A stretch of DNA of 64,000 nucleotides. It comes from Chondrosia reniformis (Eukaryota; Porifera; Demospongiae; Chondrillida; Chondrillidae). Location: the NCBI GenBank assembly GCA_947172415.1, contig OX359189.1, positions 270,501 through 334,500 on the forward strand, written 5' to 3'. Made by a program: the position numbers and the translations under genes. Position 1 is the first letter of the stretch; each line of letters begins with the position of its first letter. Under the pieces are notes generated by a model. That model had not been told where the DNA came from. It searched no databases and worked only from the letters and a program-made list of their open reading frames with translations. This document shows positions 24,701 through 38,100 of the stretch, piece by piece.

Positions 24701-27700
24701 CACATCTACCACTGTACCCAGTGCAATCTGAGGGGAGGAGACCAACATGACACTACATGACATCAAGGTCGTCCCCTTCAACTGACCTCTGCATTAAGGT
24801 TATCCTCCAGGTTGGCCACAAACTGGCTCTCTATCGGGTTCTGCCTCGTCATGATGGAGAGGTAGTGAGCTAGCTTGTCGTGTGTGGTGATGATTATTCC
24901 CTCCCCCTCCCTATGGTACTGGGGCCTGCCAGCCCTCCCGAATATCTGCATCACATCCAATATGCCCAGGTCAACAAAGGACCCCTTCTCCGCATTGTAG
25001 ATTTGTGTACCCTAACCACATCAAAGAATAGGAACACAAGGTGAGGTTGAAGGTCAAAGTTCAGATAGAGGCCAAAGTTCAGAGGTACAACTTGAAGCAA
25101 TGGATGGTCTAGTTGTGCAGGCTGACCTTGATAACGACCCTGACTGCAGGCAGATTGACTCCCCAAGCTAATGTTGCCGTACAGACTAACACTCGAATGT
25201 GACCTTGGGCAAAACACCTCTCAACAAGATGGCGGTCGTTTCTCAGCATACCAGCATGATGGACACTGAACCCAAAGCTGAACAGGTCCCTCACAGTCTT
25301 GTTTCTAGACCTCTCCACCTGTGAAGAAGAGCATGTCAGTGAAGGTTGTGGACACTAGGGTATTCCCCTCCCAACTGACTTGCTGCTTCACTTTACCAAA
25401 GTCTGCATTCTGCTCTGCTTCGAAGAATGAGGCATCACCGTTAGCGACAGCTTCATCTCTGAGTGCCACAGCCGTCCTCATGGTTGCATTTCTGGCATGT
25501 ACAAAGACAAGTACCTGGTGGCCCCTCCTCGCGGCCTCCAACACTTTCTCGTAGCACACCTCGTCCATGTCCTTTAACTGCTGCAGTTTACTGCCGGCCA
25601 TCTTTTTGACACCTACAAAGGTCTGGGCTAGCGGGACTGGTCTAAAGCGCCCATCAAAGAAAAAGAGTCCTTTAACTGGATTCACTCTCAAGAATTGAGC
25701 AACATCCAGATAGTTGGGCAAGGTTGCCGAGAGACCAACTATCCTGATCATATTCTGAGTGGACTCCACCTGTTTGGCAGAAACTGGTGACAGTTACTGA
25801 GTTATAAGACCCGAAGAAGCTCCTTACCTGTCTCAGTGTCCTGGCTATAATGCTCTCTATGACGGCTCCTCTGTCTTCATGGAGGAGATGGACCTCGTCC
25901 ACTATCAGGAGCCGCACCAGCTGTGAGAGGGCCACATCTCCAGTGCCCTTTCTTGTCACTACATCCCACTTCTCGGGCGTGGTCACTATCATCTGCACCA
26001 CCAGAGGAAAGGGTGAAAGGGAATTCCCCTGGGGAAGACCCAGTGACTAACCTGGGTGGCCTGTATTTCACTCTTAGTCAGCTGCATGTCTCCTGTCAGC
26101 TCTCTTACAAGAATGCCCAAGGCAGAGAGCCTTCTGCCAAAGTTCTGCACCATTTCAGAGGCTAAAGCTTTCATTGGAGCAACATAGATAATCTATATAA
26201 CAAGAGTCACATGAAGGTCACATGACATGGTCACATGACTACTACATTAAAATGCTTGTTGAGTAACTCAAGTACCTTAAACTCATTCTTCTTAATGGTG
26301 CCATCGTCAGTTATGTGTAGTTTGAGTTCTCTGAGGACGGTCAACATGGCAATGTTGGTCTTACCAGCGCCAGTAGGAGCACAAATGAGAAGATTTTCAT
26401 TAGTTTTATAAGCAGTTTCATAGACTATGGACTGTATTAAATTAAGGGATTTCGTCCCTTGAAATGCCTTTTGGGCTTGGACATCCAAAGTGGAAATGTT
26501 TAACTTGTTAATCCCTAAATCTGGCAATGGAGCATTAGCAGCCTCTGGAGGTACGTGAATCTCTTCATATTTCAGTTTGGAGGTGACCTGTGTCTTCTCT
26601 GGTAGCACTACCTACAGTACCACAACAAGTAGTATAGTACACGTACCAACCATTTCTATATAAGAAAACTAACCTTTTTACCTCCAACAGTGGCAGCTGA
26701 CTGCTTTACTGTTGCCATGGTATCAAAGACGTAGGGATAGTATTCACGGCTTGCTTGGGTCAACCTTTGACCTTTAAAGAGGGGCTTGTTGGCTGCCTCC
26801 TGTAGGGATCTCTCTCTATGAGCAGTAAACACTGATAATGGAGCAGAGAACATGATACTTCTTGTCTCCACTGACCTCTCCCTTCTGTAGTGTTCTATGT
26901 TAATTTCACTATCAAAAGCTGGAGTTGTTAACAGGTCCTTCTCCCTTTTCTCCATCTTCTTCTCTTCCTTTCTCCATTGCTTCCTCAAGTTGCGTTCCTG
27001 TTGAGATTCAACAAAGATTTGACTTCCAAAGGTGGGTCCATTAGCTGCTTTTCTGTCGTTTGTCTTTCTACTTCTATACACTTCAACAGACTCATCTACA
27101 GTACACCAAAGGGTACGCCCCTCCAATAATTGCAGGGTTGTCCCTTAGGAACAAGCTGCATCCCTCCAATCACACACTCACGTCATTCAACACTCACCTG
27201 TGGCAGTGAACAGTGCTGATGACTCCAAGGTGGATATGACGAGTAACTCCCTGTTATTAAGCATCAGCTGAACCACCTCAAAATGCTCTAGACCAACCAC
27301 GTCCAATAACTACACATAGAACACATAAAAGAAGTCGTATCTTACAAACAGATGCTTATAACAATGAACATTCTTACACAAGGACAGCCATTTTGTTCTG
27401 TATATTAACTATGTACATGTCCTGGTATGTGTTCCCTCACTTCTCCTTCGATTGCACTGCTCTCGTTTGGTGAGCTGAGAATATCAAAGATGGACATCAT
27501 CACGTCTCTCCATTCCCTATCACCTGCGCAAATCTTGCACATTTCAACCAGCCAATTAGCATCATAAGCAGAGGGACTTTCCCATTGCTGGACAGGAACA
27601 TCATCAGGTTGGGGACTTTCCCTAATAGCTCGGGGAATCATAGCATTATCAGTCAGTTTAACCAGATGACTTGTCAGATCTTCTTCTCCTTCAGAAAGAC

Positions 27701-28477
27701 TGTCATAAACATGTGAATCATCTCTTATCTTTGGACTAGTATCATCTGAAAAGTGGAAAGTCACGTTAGAGCCAAACTCTTTAGGCTCTGTACTGCCAGA
27801 TAAAATCTCTTCTTCTTCAAAAGGTCCTCCGTCACAGAGTGGTCTGATCCTCTGTAAGAGTTGGCATAGCTTTGTGGCTACGTTAGCTGGAAAGGGACCG
27901 ACCAGAGAACGCAGACGTGTTCCTTCACTACGACCAACCTTGTCACTCTTCTTTAGAATTGAAAACAGACTGACTGCGAGATCATCAGTGACATCTGACA
28001 ATGGTTCACCACTAACTGCCGGAAGAGGAAAGGTCAAAGAGTTCACTTAGTTAAGCATATCTGTTAACTCACCAAATTCACAAGCTAGGAGCCGGAATTC
28101 TTCAAGCTCTTTATATACCTATAAGTCGAACATGTAGCAATATAGCAAAAACAATGTCAATTTGGTGAACATGTAGCATGTTAGAAGAGTGGTTGACTAA
28201 ATGGCCATCGTAGATTACTATAAGGTTTTACCTTTTTGCGATCTGACGGACAACAAGATAGAACGATAGCCTCTTTGAGGTTGTACCAGGACCTTTGGGT
28301 TGATAGAGACGCTAGCTGTGCCTGTTTCTTCAGCTGAAGGGCCTGAGTATCAATCTCAATGCGATCATGTTCGATGTGAGATACTTTTGACACTCCTCCG
28401 TGCGCTCTGAGAGAACTCGACAACCGTGGATGCAGCTTCGAACACAATGCATTCTTCAACGAGTAGTCTCCGTCCAT
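18793..28477 (-). CDS. ASCC3: ASCC3, dual-cassette Ski2-like helicase
   Basis: ASCC3 is the 3'-5' helicase of the ASCC complex, acting in alkylation repair and in splitting collided ribosomes. The start [17 protein letters not shown] is at 28477. The N-terminal region includes [14 protein letters not shown], an acidic stretch at 28046-27405 and a basic coil with [12 protein letters not shown]. Cassette 1 has [10 protein letters not shown] (about 26370), [39 protein letters not shown] and FGRAGRPQ (about 24930). The first Sec63 region includes [16 protein letters not shown]. Cassette 2 has [14 protein letters not shown] (about 22680), [27 protein letters not shown] and [14 protein letters not shown] (about 20990). 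The second Sec63 region ends [16 protein letters not shown] and [16 protein letters not shown]. Helicase motifs look intact in both cassettes. Several introns hold purine/pyrimidine arrays. Confidence 0.97.
19706..19784. repeat. purine/pyrimidine array at an ASCC3 3' splice site
   Basis: A gggagggagag-type purine run on the plus strand, so pyrimidine in the ASCC3 transcript. It ends a few bases before the acceptor CTTTAG at 19699-19704. Confidence 0.9.
20153..20282. repeat. GTCATGTGA-type short repeat in ASCC3 intron
   Basis: About eight imperfect copies of (a)gtcatgtga(t/c)a with roughly 11-bp spacing, in two groups (20153-20185 and 20246-20282). Confidence 0.8.
21720..22010. repeat. 21-bp purine array in ASCC3 intron
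   Basis: About 13 copies of ggggagaaagggagaggggg on the plus strand. The ASCC3 transcript reads it as a long pyrimidine tract starting about 50 bases upstream of the acceptor at 21672-21674. It is homopurine/homopyrimidine and so could form a triplex. Confidence 0.95.
23658..23990. repeat. purine array abutting an ASCC3 3' splice site
   Basis: Units of gagaggaggagagggaggga with tgg, roughly 23-33 bp with higher-order pattern, on the plus strand. In the ASCC3 transcript it is a pyrimidine tract running directly into the CCTTTAG acceptor at about 23654. Confidence 0.95.
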
Positions 28478-28862
28478 ATTATCACTTACAACGATAAGTG
28501 AACCACAAGTTCCTTCATAGTGACTACATCTTCTTACATCAAGCAGAATACATCTTTTTTTTTTTCTTTTTTTCTTTTTCATTCTCACGAATGATACATG
28601 TCTGTGTCCTGCAATGTTGCCGCAATCTAAAGGACATGGACCGGCCTTTGGATTTTTATTATACTTGTTATGCAATAATTTACAAGAGTATACTGAATGC
28701 TTACATAGATATATATGCATTTGTATAACCAATCTCATTACCATCATCGACCAAATTGCGATTGTATATAACCACTGTATAATGATCATTTTTGCAGAAA
28801 TATACATGTACATGGTTTTAAATTAAAAAATGTTCAAACAATGTAGTTCTTAAACAAGTTCT

Positions 28863-29655
28863 TCATGCTGTTTCTTCTTCTTTTGAGTTGGAACGGTGCT
28901 GCAGTACTTCGTTTCGCATCACTTTACTGAGTGTAAAGGTGACCCCAGGGCACACCACGAGGAGGTAGAAGTACTTCGTGCCCCAAATGGCCCCCGGTTT
29001 CTCAACTCTGTTTGACACTTCCACTACTTGCGTCGTAAGAGAAGTTGCACGGGAACGGTCCGGCGTACCTGACCGACCTCTGACCAGTTACTAGTCTTGC
29101 TCTGCCTCACGCTACGGACAGAACAAGCCCGACCCTGGCGGACCACAAACTCCCACCAATGAGAATCATCATGTGCACACAACGCAGCTTGAGAGCACTG
29201 TACACAGACTTTAGCTCCTTGGGATCGGCCAGGCGCTTTAGAGTAGGGACCCATCAGTTCAATGAACTGTAAGAAAAGAATTGAAAATACATGATATACA
29301 ATGAAATTGCATTGATGCATGGATACGAAAACTGAATACAAATTTAAATGCAAATGCCTTCCAAACCAACCTGAAGCTGCAGCCTACAACAGGGGTTCCT
29401 GACCGACTACGTAGTGGCACTGGACCCACGCTCCTCCAGGTACGGGTCGTATAGCAAGAATCCGCAAGTGCCAATTTAACACACAAGCAGGATTAATAGT
29501 GAGATACATCTCCAGGCACTAACCCATAGGTAGAGAGACCACCCCACTATACGAACACCGATGACCCTTTGTCGCATGGTACCATGGTCGTGCTCCTACC
29601 ACGGTTTTCGCATCGATCCACACCAAAGTAGACCTCCAGAGTTGATAGCCCGGAG
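28863..29655 (-). CDS. unresolved possible multi-exon gene
   Basis: Upstream of ASCC3 on the same strand is a stretch of GC-richer, exon-like sequence with good splice consensus. An acceptor ttcttttcttacag lies near 29265, before a frame reading FIELMGPYSKAPGRSQGAKV, CVQCSQAALCAHDDSHWWEF and VVRQGRACSVRSVRQ. A candidate donor is GCTTCAG|GTTGGT near 29371. A last segment could read VEKPGAIWGTKYFYLLVVC, then PGVTFTLSKVMRNEVLQ, stopping at 28863. The upstream segments (LLYDPYLEERGSS; FGVDRCENRGRSTTMVPCDK) need unseen introns to stay open. I do not recognise the protein, and it may be a pseudogene or a mis-parsed region. Confidence 0.3.
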
Positions 29656-29773
29656 GCCAAAGACTGAAAATTTCATCGACTATTTATTAGAAATTGTCGG
29701 CGGGAAACATCGTGAACTTGGCGGAAAATCGTGTTTTGCTGATTGTTTTCGAGGTCATGTTCAAGAACAATAG

Positions 29774-32700
29774 ACAACATGCAGAACATGACCCGGCCTA
29801 TTCAGCAAGTTGTTATTGTTAATGAATTTCGACTAGAAATCATTCATGGCTATCCAGCGAAGCAAATCATAGCATGTACAGTGACCCCATGAATAGAAGT
29901 GCATAATTAATAAACAAGCTATCGGTATCTTAATGAACCTCTGATTATCTTTTATTTCACCAGCTCTTGCAAGCACATGAATCGACATGTCAATCAGCAT
30001 GTTTCATGCACAATACAGGACAATGTCACAAGGAACAAGAATCACTTTATTTGCGCTATTGTGTTCTTTAGTGAGCATACGCAGCTAAATCGGTTCCTAT
30101 TGCTATTGCTCAATCAATTTGTGGATCCAAAATGGCCGTTGCTCAATTGCCTAGTTTGAGGAACATTGGCGTTGTCCATGCCTAAACTACAATCATTGGT
30201 AGGTCATCTTGTTTAGAGAATCAGACAAACTATATAGCTACTTTAAATGAAGTCTATAATGTTTCTTTCTCTTTTAAGATTAGCATACGTATTAATCAGC
30301 ATCTTTACCTCATATAGAATACTTTTTACTTAACGTTTATGCAAACTAACCGATGATTAAATTTTGATTGGACAAGTACATGTCTTATTGTGCAGCCTAT
30401 ACTTGATTTGCTGTGTATTCATCTATTTATTATAGAATTGTCATGGAAATCAAATATCAGTTACCTAGCAACATGTCCAATTAAGAAACAAGGAGGACCG
30501 AATGCAATTATTATTAAAGTTATTGGCTTAACCCATTCAGGTGGGAAAGATAGTGAAAAAAAGTGTTGGATCAAGGAAAATTTGGATGGAATTTACAGTG
30601 AGTACAACAACTGTAAAGGTCCTGGATTACATCTGTTCAATGGGACCACCAGATTTAGCATGTCTACCAGTCCCTAGTAACTAGTAACTCCCAGGTACTG
30701 TAATTCAGTTAGGGGAGGTGTGTAGTACATGCTTAACAGGTTCTCTGTATCCTATAGATCAGTTTGCTTGCTATTTGGCTATGAAAATGTACAATCCCTT
30801 TGAGCAAGAATTATTGCTTGAGCTTTTATAGGAAAATTTGGTGGGTTAGTCGGACCTCAGTGTAACATTGACATTGGGCAAGATATTCATTTTTTTAACA
30901 TCACTCTTGTCTTAGCCTCCTGAGGTCTCAAGCTCAGAACACTTGTCAACTCACTATACATGTATAAAGTGTATACATAGGCTGTACAATTATATGTAAG
31001 TGTCATCTTAGGACTCTGTTAACCTTTTAACAAAATCCAAATGTTCTTCAGCCAAACTACTGATTAGTAGTCAATTAGCCTTATAACTAAGCAATATAAA
31101 TCTGCCAACCATATGCTCAAAGAATACTTGCATGGCAGAGGCATACATGTACATCTTAGCAAAGTCTACTTGTAGAAACTATTAAATCTAAATCTAGTTT
31201 GACATTAATAATAAAGCATGCATACAGTTTCAATTCTTATGCAACATAATTATTATTCATTGGGAATTGCAAGCTCAAATGATTTAGTGTAAATTGACAC
31301 CACAATTTGCGGAAAAAGAGAGATACACTATGAATCACAACCATTATGTAAGTTTGTAGATTGATTAAAATGGCAGCCATGAGGTAAAATCGCTTGCAAA
31401 TTAAATACGAAACTTTATTATATTTTTAAGATTGAAATTGTTTCATTTCCTTCTACTTGTCTACCAGTCCATGCAAGGAATATAGAAAATGTGTAATCTA
31501 TATATTCATAAAGTACAAATTGAATAAGACTTTGTGTACTTATAAATTGAACACATTGAGTTTATAATCATTTTTCTAAGTGTCCGTGTATATAGTGTAT
31601 TTATGTTAAATCCTGCCCAGCTGGTGGATTTCCAAAGCTTATATATTCTATCTGCTAAGTTAACACCCTAAATGTTCAAAGACTAGCCTTTAATTGATTT
31701 CAGCTCTTACTATGGCAATGTTGTTTTTAGGTGTTGCTATGGTAATTTGAACTTGTAAGGCAGTATGATTTTTGTCAAGACAATGTTCTAAATGGTCAGA
31801 CTATAGAGTCATTCCCTTTTGGAGTGTCTATACCATTCCATGCAGGGCAATATATGTAGCTGCTGTTAGTCATGTTTATTAATTCCTATAGGCTGCTGCT
31901 ATCATATGGGTTGTTTTATAGAAAAAATAAACTTTTTGGAATTACAGAGTTTGCAATTGTTTCATCAAATCATCTGTAAAGAGAGTCTATTATTCTATTA
32001 TTATTCATTATTCACAAGTTTTATTTGGAGTGATTTGCATGCCTGCATGTTTTAAAATAGTAATGTTATTTGAGTCTGGTATAATAATGTATATCAACAA
32101 AGATAATAATGTTTAAACACCTAATAGTTTGGCTTGCCTAATTTGGTTTGTCCTTGGTTAAATCCTCACCTCTGAGCCTTGCCATTATACAATATTATAG
32201 TACATTCATATTCCATTATACAATATTATAGTACATTCATATTCCATTATACAATATTATAGTACATTCATATTCCTTTTTGGATGTTGTTGTTGTTGCT
32301 AAGCTATTGGGTTCATTTAGCTTATTGTTTAATTCCTCTCATTGGCTGTCGACTTACAGTTATAGAATAATGGATGCTTTTAAGATCCTTTGCAAAATAA
32401 TTACTATTGCCATGGTAACAGCCTATATTACCAAAGTAGGAATGGTGCCAAAAATTCAATTTAACTTTATAGTATGTTTGAAGGATGTGAATGTTATTAA
32501 AGTCATGAGTGTGTACTAATGGGAAATTTAACAGTTGTCAATTTAGTGAAGTACATTGTATTTCTGTGTTTGCCCTGCCTAAGTTTTGACAACTTTGGTA
32601 AGATGGTTTGGTCAATATAATTCTGTATCCTCATATAAATTCTATTATTATAGGGAAAAATAGCTTTTTCTATTATATATAGTTCTTTAGCCTTGTATGC

Positions 32701-32874
32701 ATGTCAAGTATATTATATATACATAAAAATGCATTTTATGTATGTAGGTTGTTCATGGAGGAAGATATGGTAAATATGAAGATTATTTAAGACTCATTGA
32801 ATGTAGTGTGTAATGGAGTAATGTACCAATTGTACACAGTAATAAATTAAATGATAATAAATATTGTGATAGTC
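29774..32874. other. gene-free AT-rich interval
   Basis: About 3.1 kb, the longest stretch here without a supportable gene. One open frame (30390-30677 +, 95 codons) has no recognisable motif and no clear splice partners. A three-copy repeat lies at 32182-32275. I see no RNA gene. Confidence 0.6.
32182..32275. repeat. 31-bp tandem triplication
   Basis: Three near-identical copies of ccattatacaatattatagt followed by acattcatatt. Confidence 0.95.
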
Positions 32875-35059
32875 CTATGAGATGGAGGGAGGATCTTCAA
32901 TGTCCTTTTTACTTGCGACCAGCTGGAGCTCCACATCCTCCATCTTAACATCTTGGCCTTCTCTGGTTGATACTGTGAGGAAGATCAGATAAAGGGGTGT
33001 GGTGTGCATGGGGGTGTGGTTTATGGGGGTGTGGTGTGTGGGGGTGTGGTGTGTGGGGGTGTGGTGTGCATGGGGGTGTGGTGTGTGGGGGTGTGGTGTG
33101 CATGGGGGTGTGGTGTGTGGGGGTGTGGTGTGCATGGGGGTGTGGTGTGCATGGGTGTGTGGTGTGCATGGGGGTGTGGTGTGTGGGGGTGTGGTGTGCA
33201 TGGGGGTGTGGTGTGCATGGGTGTGTGGTGTGCATGGGGGTGTGGTGTGTGGGGGTGTGGTGTGCATGGGGGTGTGGTGTGCATGGGTGTGTGGTGTGCA
33301 TGGGGGTGTGGTGCATGGGTGTGTGGTGTGCATGGGGGTGTGGTTTGTGGGGGTGAGGTGTGCGTGGGTGTGGTGTGACATACATTTCGAGTGCTCTACT
33401 GTTCTCCTGAGGACTGCCTGCATTGTTCCAACAGTCTTTTCACAAGCAGTCTGAAGACCTTCCTCACTCCAGGCAAGGAAGAGAGCAGAAAAGAGATCTC
33501 CAGTTCCAGTGAAATATCCCTCCAGCTCATCAAATTCCAGTCTTACATTCTCCCCTTTATGATTGCACAATATGATGCAATAATGCCGTGTAACTGCTCA
33601 GACACCATGTGACAAGTACCTTCCTTTGATCCTCCCAAGAGTACTAGTCGGCCAGCTGTGACAGACACACTCGTAATAATCACAGTCCTGATTCCTTTAC
33701 TCAACAGCAAGTCAATTGCCTGAAGTATGCAGGATGAATGATTAAAGATGCAACAGCTCTAGTTGGCAACCACCAACCTTCCAACCATCCTCCTCTGTCT
33801 TAATCTCTATCCCAGATAGCAACCTATATATACATACCAGGGACACAGCTAATATAGCACTCCAATGAGGACCTTACACTAGAAGGACACTCCTCTGTGA
33901 AGGAGGTAATGTCCCAAAGAAGAAGTGTCATCGCATGTCATCATGACTTACTCTGCCTCAAACTGGTTTGGAGTGATTATGTCTGCTAAAGGCAGTATCT
34001 CTTCTTTGTAGATTGGAAGTAACTCAACTGGAACATACTACATCATAAAAACATTTCAATACCTTACTAGCAACGTGGTCTACTTTCCACTCTACACTAA
34101 CAACTACAAGGCACAGCTAGCTAAAAGGTAAAGAAGGAAGAGTTGGAACAGGGAGTTACAGATCGTCGCCTACCATTACACCTTTGTCTCCCAGCACTGG
34201 ATCACACACTGGAGAGGAAGAGGAAAGGAAGTGCCAGTTACCAAGTACACACCTTTCTGCTAATTCTAATCAGCTATAAGAAAGGCTTAATCATGTTTAA
34301 AAGATGGTAACTCCAGATAATTATAAATTTACATTTAAAATGCAAATGTTTTCATTTTTCAAAAACAATGTGCATTCTCAAAATCACTTTAATCTAAACA
34401 CAATCTCCCTATGCATATATGTACTTATTGTCAACGTGTGAAATGTACATGAAATATTATTTGTGGATTTGTAGCAAACTTTTAATAGTCAGTCAAGATG
34501 GATTCACCATATGATACTTGCGGATTCCTATTTTTCATTTCAATCACTAGTTGCTTCACCTCTTGAAGAAAGGATTTATTGCCAATATATCCTAAAGGGA
34601 AATGGTTGTGGTTGCACATGGAGACCTGCAGCTGGTGGTATTCGGTATAGCTGCATGGGAGCGTACCCGTTAGAATGTGGGACTGCTTTAACAGTTTATT
34701 TGCCTGCAAACCATCTATTAGCTCCCGTAGGTCACGTGAGTCTAGTACATGTCCCTTGAAATTGGGATAGCCTAGCGTTGAGAAGAGAAAACAACCGCTA
34801 TGAATACACGCGCACGTGACGTAAGAAACGCTGCACATTTACCTGTATGATTAGAATATTGGACGGAGTTTATAACGTCGACGTCGTATCCCAGCAGCTG
34901 CGAGCAAGCAACAGCAATACAAGCGCGTAACGAGCACGCATCTCACAAGTACGTATATCATAGCTTACGTACTTGTAGTGGGAAGGTGGAACACTTGTTT
35001 CCAACATATCCGTGCACAACATGACTTTGTATAGATAGAACTCGCTTACGGTCAGCCAT
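32875..35059 (-). CDS. PDXK: pyridoxal kinase, multi-exon
   Basis: Pyridoxal kinase (ribokinase fold, cytosolic) phosphorylates vitamin B6 vitamers using ATP to make pyridoxal 5'-phosphate. The start [20 protein letters not shown] then NKCSTFPLQ (35059-34973) matches the human N-terminus. Later exons give [51 protein letters not shown] and [13 protein letters not shown]. The catalytic GTGD motif appears in [19 protein letters not shown], followed by [20 protein letters not shown]. The C-terminus [19 protein letters not shown] resembles the human end. An intron near the 3' end carries a CA/C-rich minisatellite. The gene is in tandem with the MAP7-like gene, whose stop lies 86 bp upstream of this start. 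Confidence 0.95.
32995..33378. repeat. G-rich minisatellite in PDXK intron
   Basis: Mixed 16- and 18-bp units of gggggtgtggtgtgtg and gggggtgtggtgtgcat on the plus strand, with an occasional 48-bp higher-order block. In the PDXK transcript it is CA/C-rich and ends about 20 bases before the CTCACAG acceptor at 32973-32975. The plus strand has regular GGGGG runs and some quadruplex potential with long loops. Confidence 0.95.
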
Positions 35060-35145
35060 TTTATGATAATCTTAACCACAAGGGAATTGCTATAAATCTT
35101 AAACTGTTACAGCATTATAAAACACAAAGTCTTATAAATTCATGT

Positions 35146-38100
35146 TCACAGAGATACGGGTATAATGTCGACAGAGTCGCCACTAGCAGAATCATCACTT
35201 GACGTGTCATCAGCCACCACATCTTCAGATTGGATTTCAGTTCCATTAGAATAATTGGATTTGAAATCAAAACTTGGACCAATCTGATGATCGACGTCTT
35301 CTTGGTAAGATGGAAAAATAGCATCACAAGTTTCCCGTTCCTCTTCGCTGGTGTCACTCTCCAGGATGCTATTCTGGATGACACCTGGAGGGAGCTCGAG
35401 TGTATCAATTTTGGAGCTCCAGTGACCACCTGAAGAAGAGATATCTTGAACAGACTCTTCATCTTCATCTTCATCTGTGTCATCATCACTGGAGATGGTG
35501 TCCTTGAAGTATTCAAGGTAACTTGAAGAATCTTGTGTAGTTTGGCCTGTGTCACTTGGACCCAGGGTATTCCCCTGGTCACTTGGACCCAGGGTATTCC
35601 CCTGGTCACGCTCAGGGCCACTCTCAGTTGACAAAGTGTCAATTTCATCTAGGAAGACAACTTTGGATTGTTTGGACACTGAGGATGTTCTACTAGGAAG
35701 TTCTTCATCAAAGGAGAAGGATGATCCTTTCTTCAAGATGCTCTTCAGAGAAGATCTTGGGGGAGAAGACCTGAATGCAAATGCCGGTTCAGATGCACTT
35801 TTGGGACTACGGGTCTTGTTTGTATATAAATCTCTAGAGTGAGTGCTGTCTGCTTCAGAATCATCGCTATCAGAGGAAATTATATCCGCAGGAAAAGACA
35901 CTAATGTTGGGTCTACTACATCACCATTGATGACATTTGTATTGTGAGCATTGGTAACATCATTGTCATCATCACTGTCACTCTCAATGACATCATCCTT
36001 CTCTAACAGACCTATGGTAGAATAGGGTAACAAGTCATCGTCACTCTCAATGACATCATCGTCACTCTGATTGGCATTGTCTTGTAAAGTTGGTTGCTCT
36101 ACGTCAGATTGAGAAGTATCACTTTGACTGTCAACTTCATCTGAGCGCAAGTTACAGACTCCATTAACGGCATCACTCATTCTTATACCAAACAGGTCTG
36201 TGTCACCATGGTTACCACTGGCATTAGGTTGTTGAAGGGCTGAATACAGAGACTCCTGAAGGTTGTCATCACTGGAGGTCTTCTCAAGGCTGGAAAAAGA
36301 TGGCAGTTGATCAAGAGGTTGGTCATATGATTCCCTTTCTTTTTTGCAAACAAATTCACTCTTATCCATCTGAGCAGGTGCAGATAGTTTTCTCGCCTTC
36401 TCTGTATCTTCTTTTTCTCCTTTCTCAGTAGAATTGCTCTCATCCACTTCTTCATTCTGACAAATAATTGCTGAAGTTGAATGATACCTTTGACGATGCA
36501 ATGCACTTGGTCTTGTGTCTTCCTTTTTCTGTGACACAACAAAAATGAGTCAACAGTTAATGGTACCATAGAGATAAACTATACTTTATGGACATTCTAG
36601 ATTTGTCTTAACGGCAACTCACTGAAGATTCCTTTCTTTGAATCTCTTTCAATTCAGTTCTTGTGTCTTCCATAATCTGATCTACCAGCTACAAATGGAT
36701 AACCATACAGTCCAATAAAGAACAATAAATAAATAATAAACAGAATGTATAATTTACTTTGATACCTTTGATAATATGGAGATCTGAACTCACCTCACGC
36801 CTCCTAACCCTCTTTGTCATCATGTCTTCTTCAACTGTCTCTTCTTGACTGCTACCACCAGAAACCTCTTCCTCTTCTTCCACGTCATTTGTCTTGCTTT
36901 TGAGTGTAAGGAGCCAGTGGTCCTTTGGTATAATAAGGGGAACTCCCTGGGTGTGTGTGGAGAACCCATCGGAGAAGCGTAAGCCTCCCGGCAGTTCTGT
37001 AAGAGGTGCCTCTGCCGTACCCCTCCTGCGAGATCGAACTGGGTCATCCGAGTGCCGACGTGGGTGTACAAAGGAATCCTTCTTGTAGGCTGGAGTGAGC
37101 ATTGATGCACTATAAGACCCTGTGATTGTCCTTGATGGAGCATCACTCGTTGGCATGAGGGACGAGGTAGGGAAGTTGTTGCTAAAGTTCTCCGAGTTCT
37201 CCTCCATGCTGGGTCTTCCAGAAGTGAGTGGAGAACTACATTCAACTGATATCACTGGATGGAGGAGTGGCCTGTGGTAATCAAGCTCTTCTGGATCAGG
37301 GTCATCCCCATCTCCTCCCTCTAAATGGGAGGTTGCCTCACCCTCACTTGGGGCAAGCTGATTGGTGGGTTCAGTAGGGGGTGTGGAGACTATAGGAGTG
37401 GGCGTGTCCTCTAGTACTTGGTGGCTAACAGATTCAGTACTAGGTAACATTGGAGTGGGCGTGTCCTCAGGTGGGTCAGAGTTGGGAGACGTGGTAATAG
37501 CTGCAATTTGATTAATTTCAATTTCTTTCTTGTAATCATTTTCGGACAACTCTTCTAAATTCTTACTGGTAACCATAGAAGGGAGCAATAGAGTAGTGGA
37601 TGGAATATCTTTCCCTTCTGAAGGTTTCCTAGCCGGACTATCTTTCCCTTCTGAAGGTTTCCTAGCCGGACTATCTGAAGGTTTCCTAGCCGGACTGTCT
37701 AAAGGAGGTTTCCTAGCCGGACTGTCTAAAGGAGGTTTCCTAACCGGACTTATTCTGTCTAAAGGAGGTTTCCTAGCCGGACTGTCTGAAGGTTTCCTAG
37801 CCGGACTATCTGAAGGTTTCCTAGCCGGACTATCTGAAGGTTTCCTAGCCGGACTATCTGAAGGTTTCCTAGCCGGACTATCTGAAGGTTTCCTAGCCGG
37901 ACTGTCTGAAGGTTTCCTAGCCGGACTGTCTGAAGGTTTCCTAGCCGGACTGTCTGAAGGTTTCCTAGCCGGACTGTCTGAAGGTTTCCTAGCCGGACTG
38001 TCTGAAGGTTTCCTAGCCGGACTTTTTCTGTCTAAAGGAGGTTTCCTGGCCGGACTTATTCTGTCTAAAGGAGGTTTCCTTGAGGCACTAGACGATCGTT

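Noticed and set aside
30390..30677. 95-codon open frame in the gene-free interval
   Set aside because: No recognisable motif, no splice partners and AT-rich codon content like the surrounding non-coding DNA.
32997..33454. Cys/Gly/Val-rich or His/Pro-rich open frames
   Set aside because: Low-complexity translations of the PDXK intron minisatellite.
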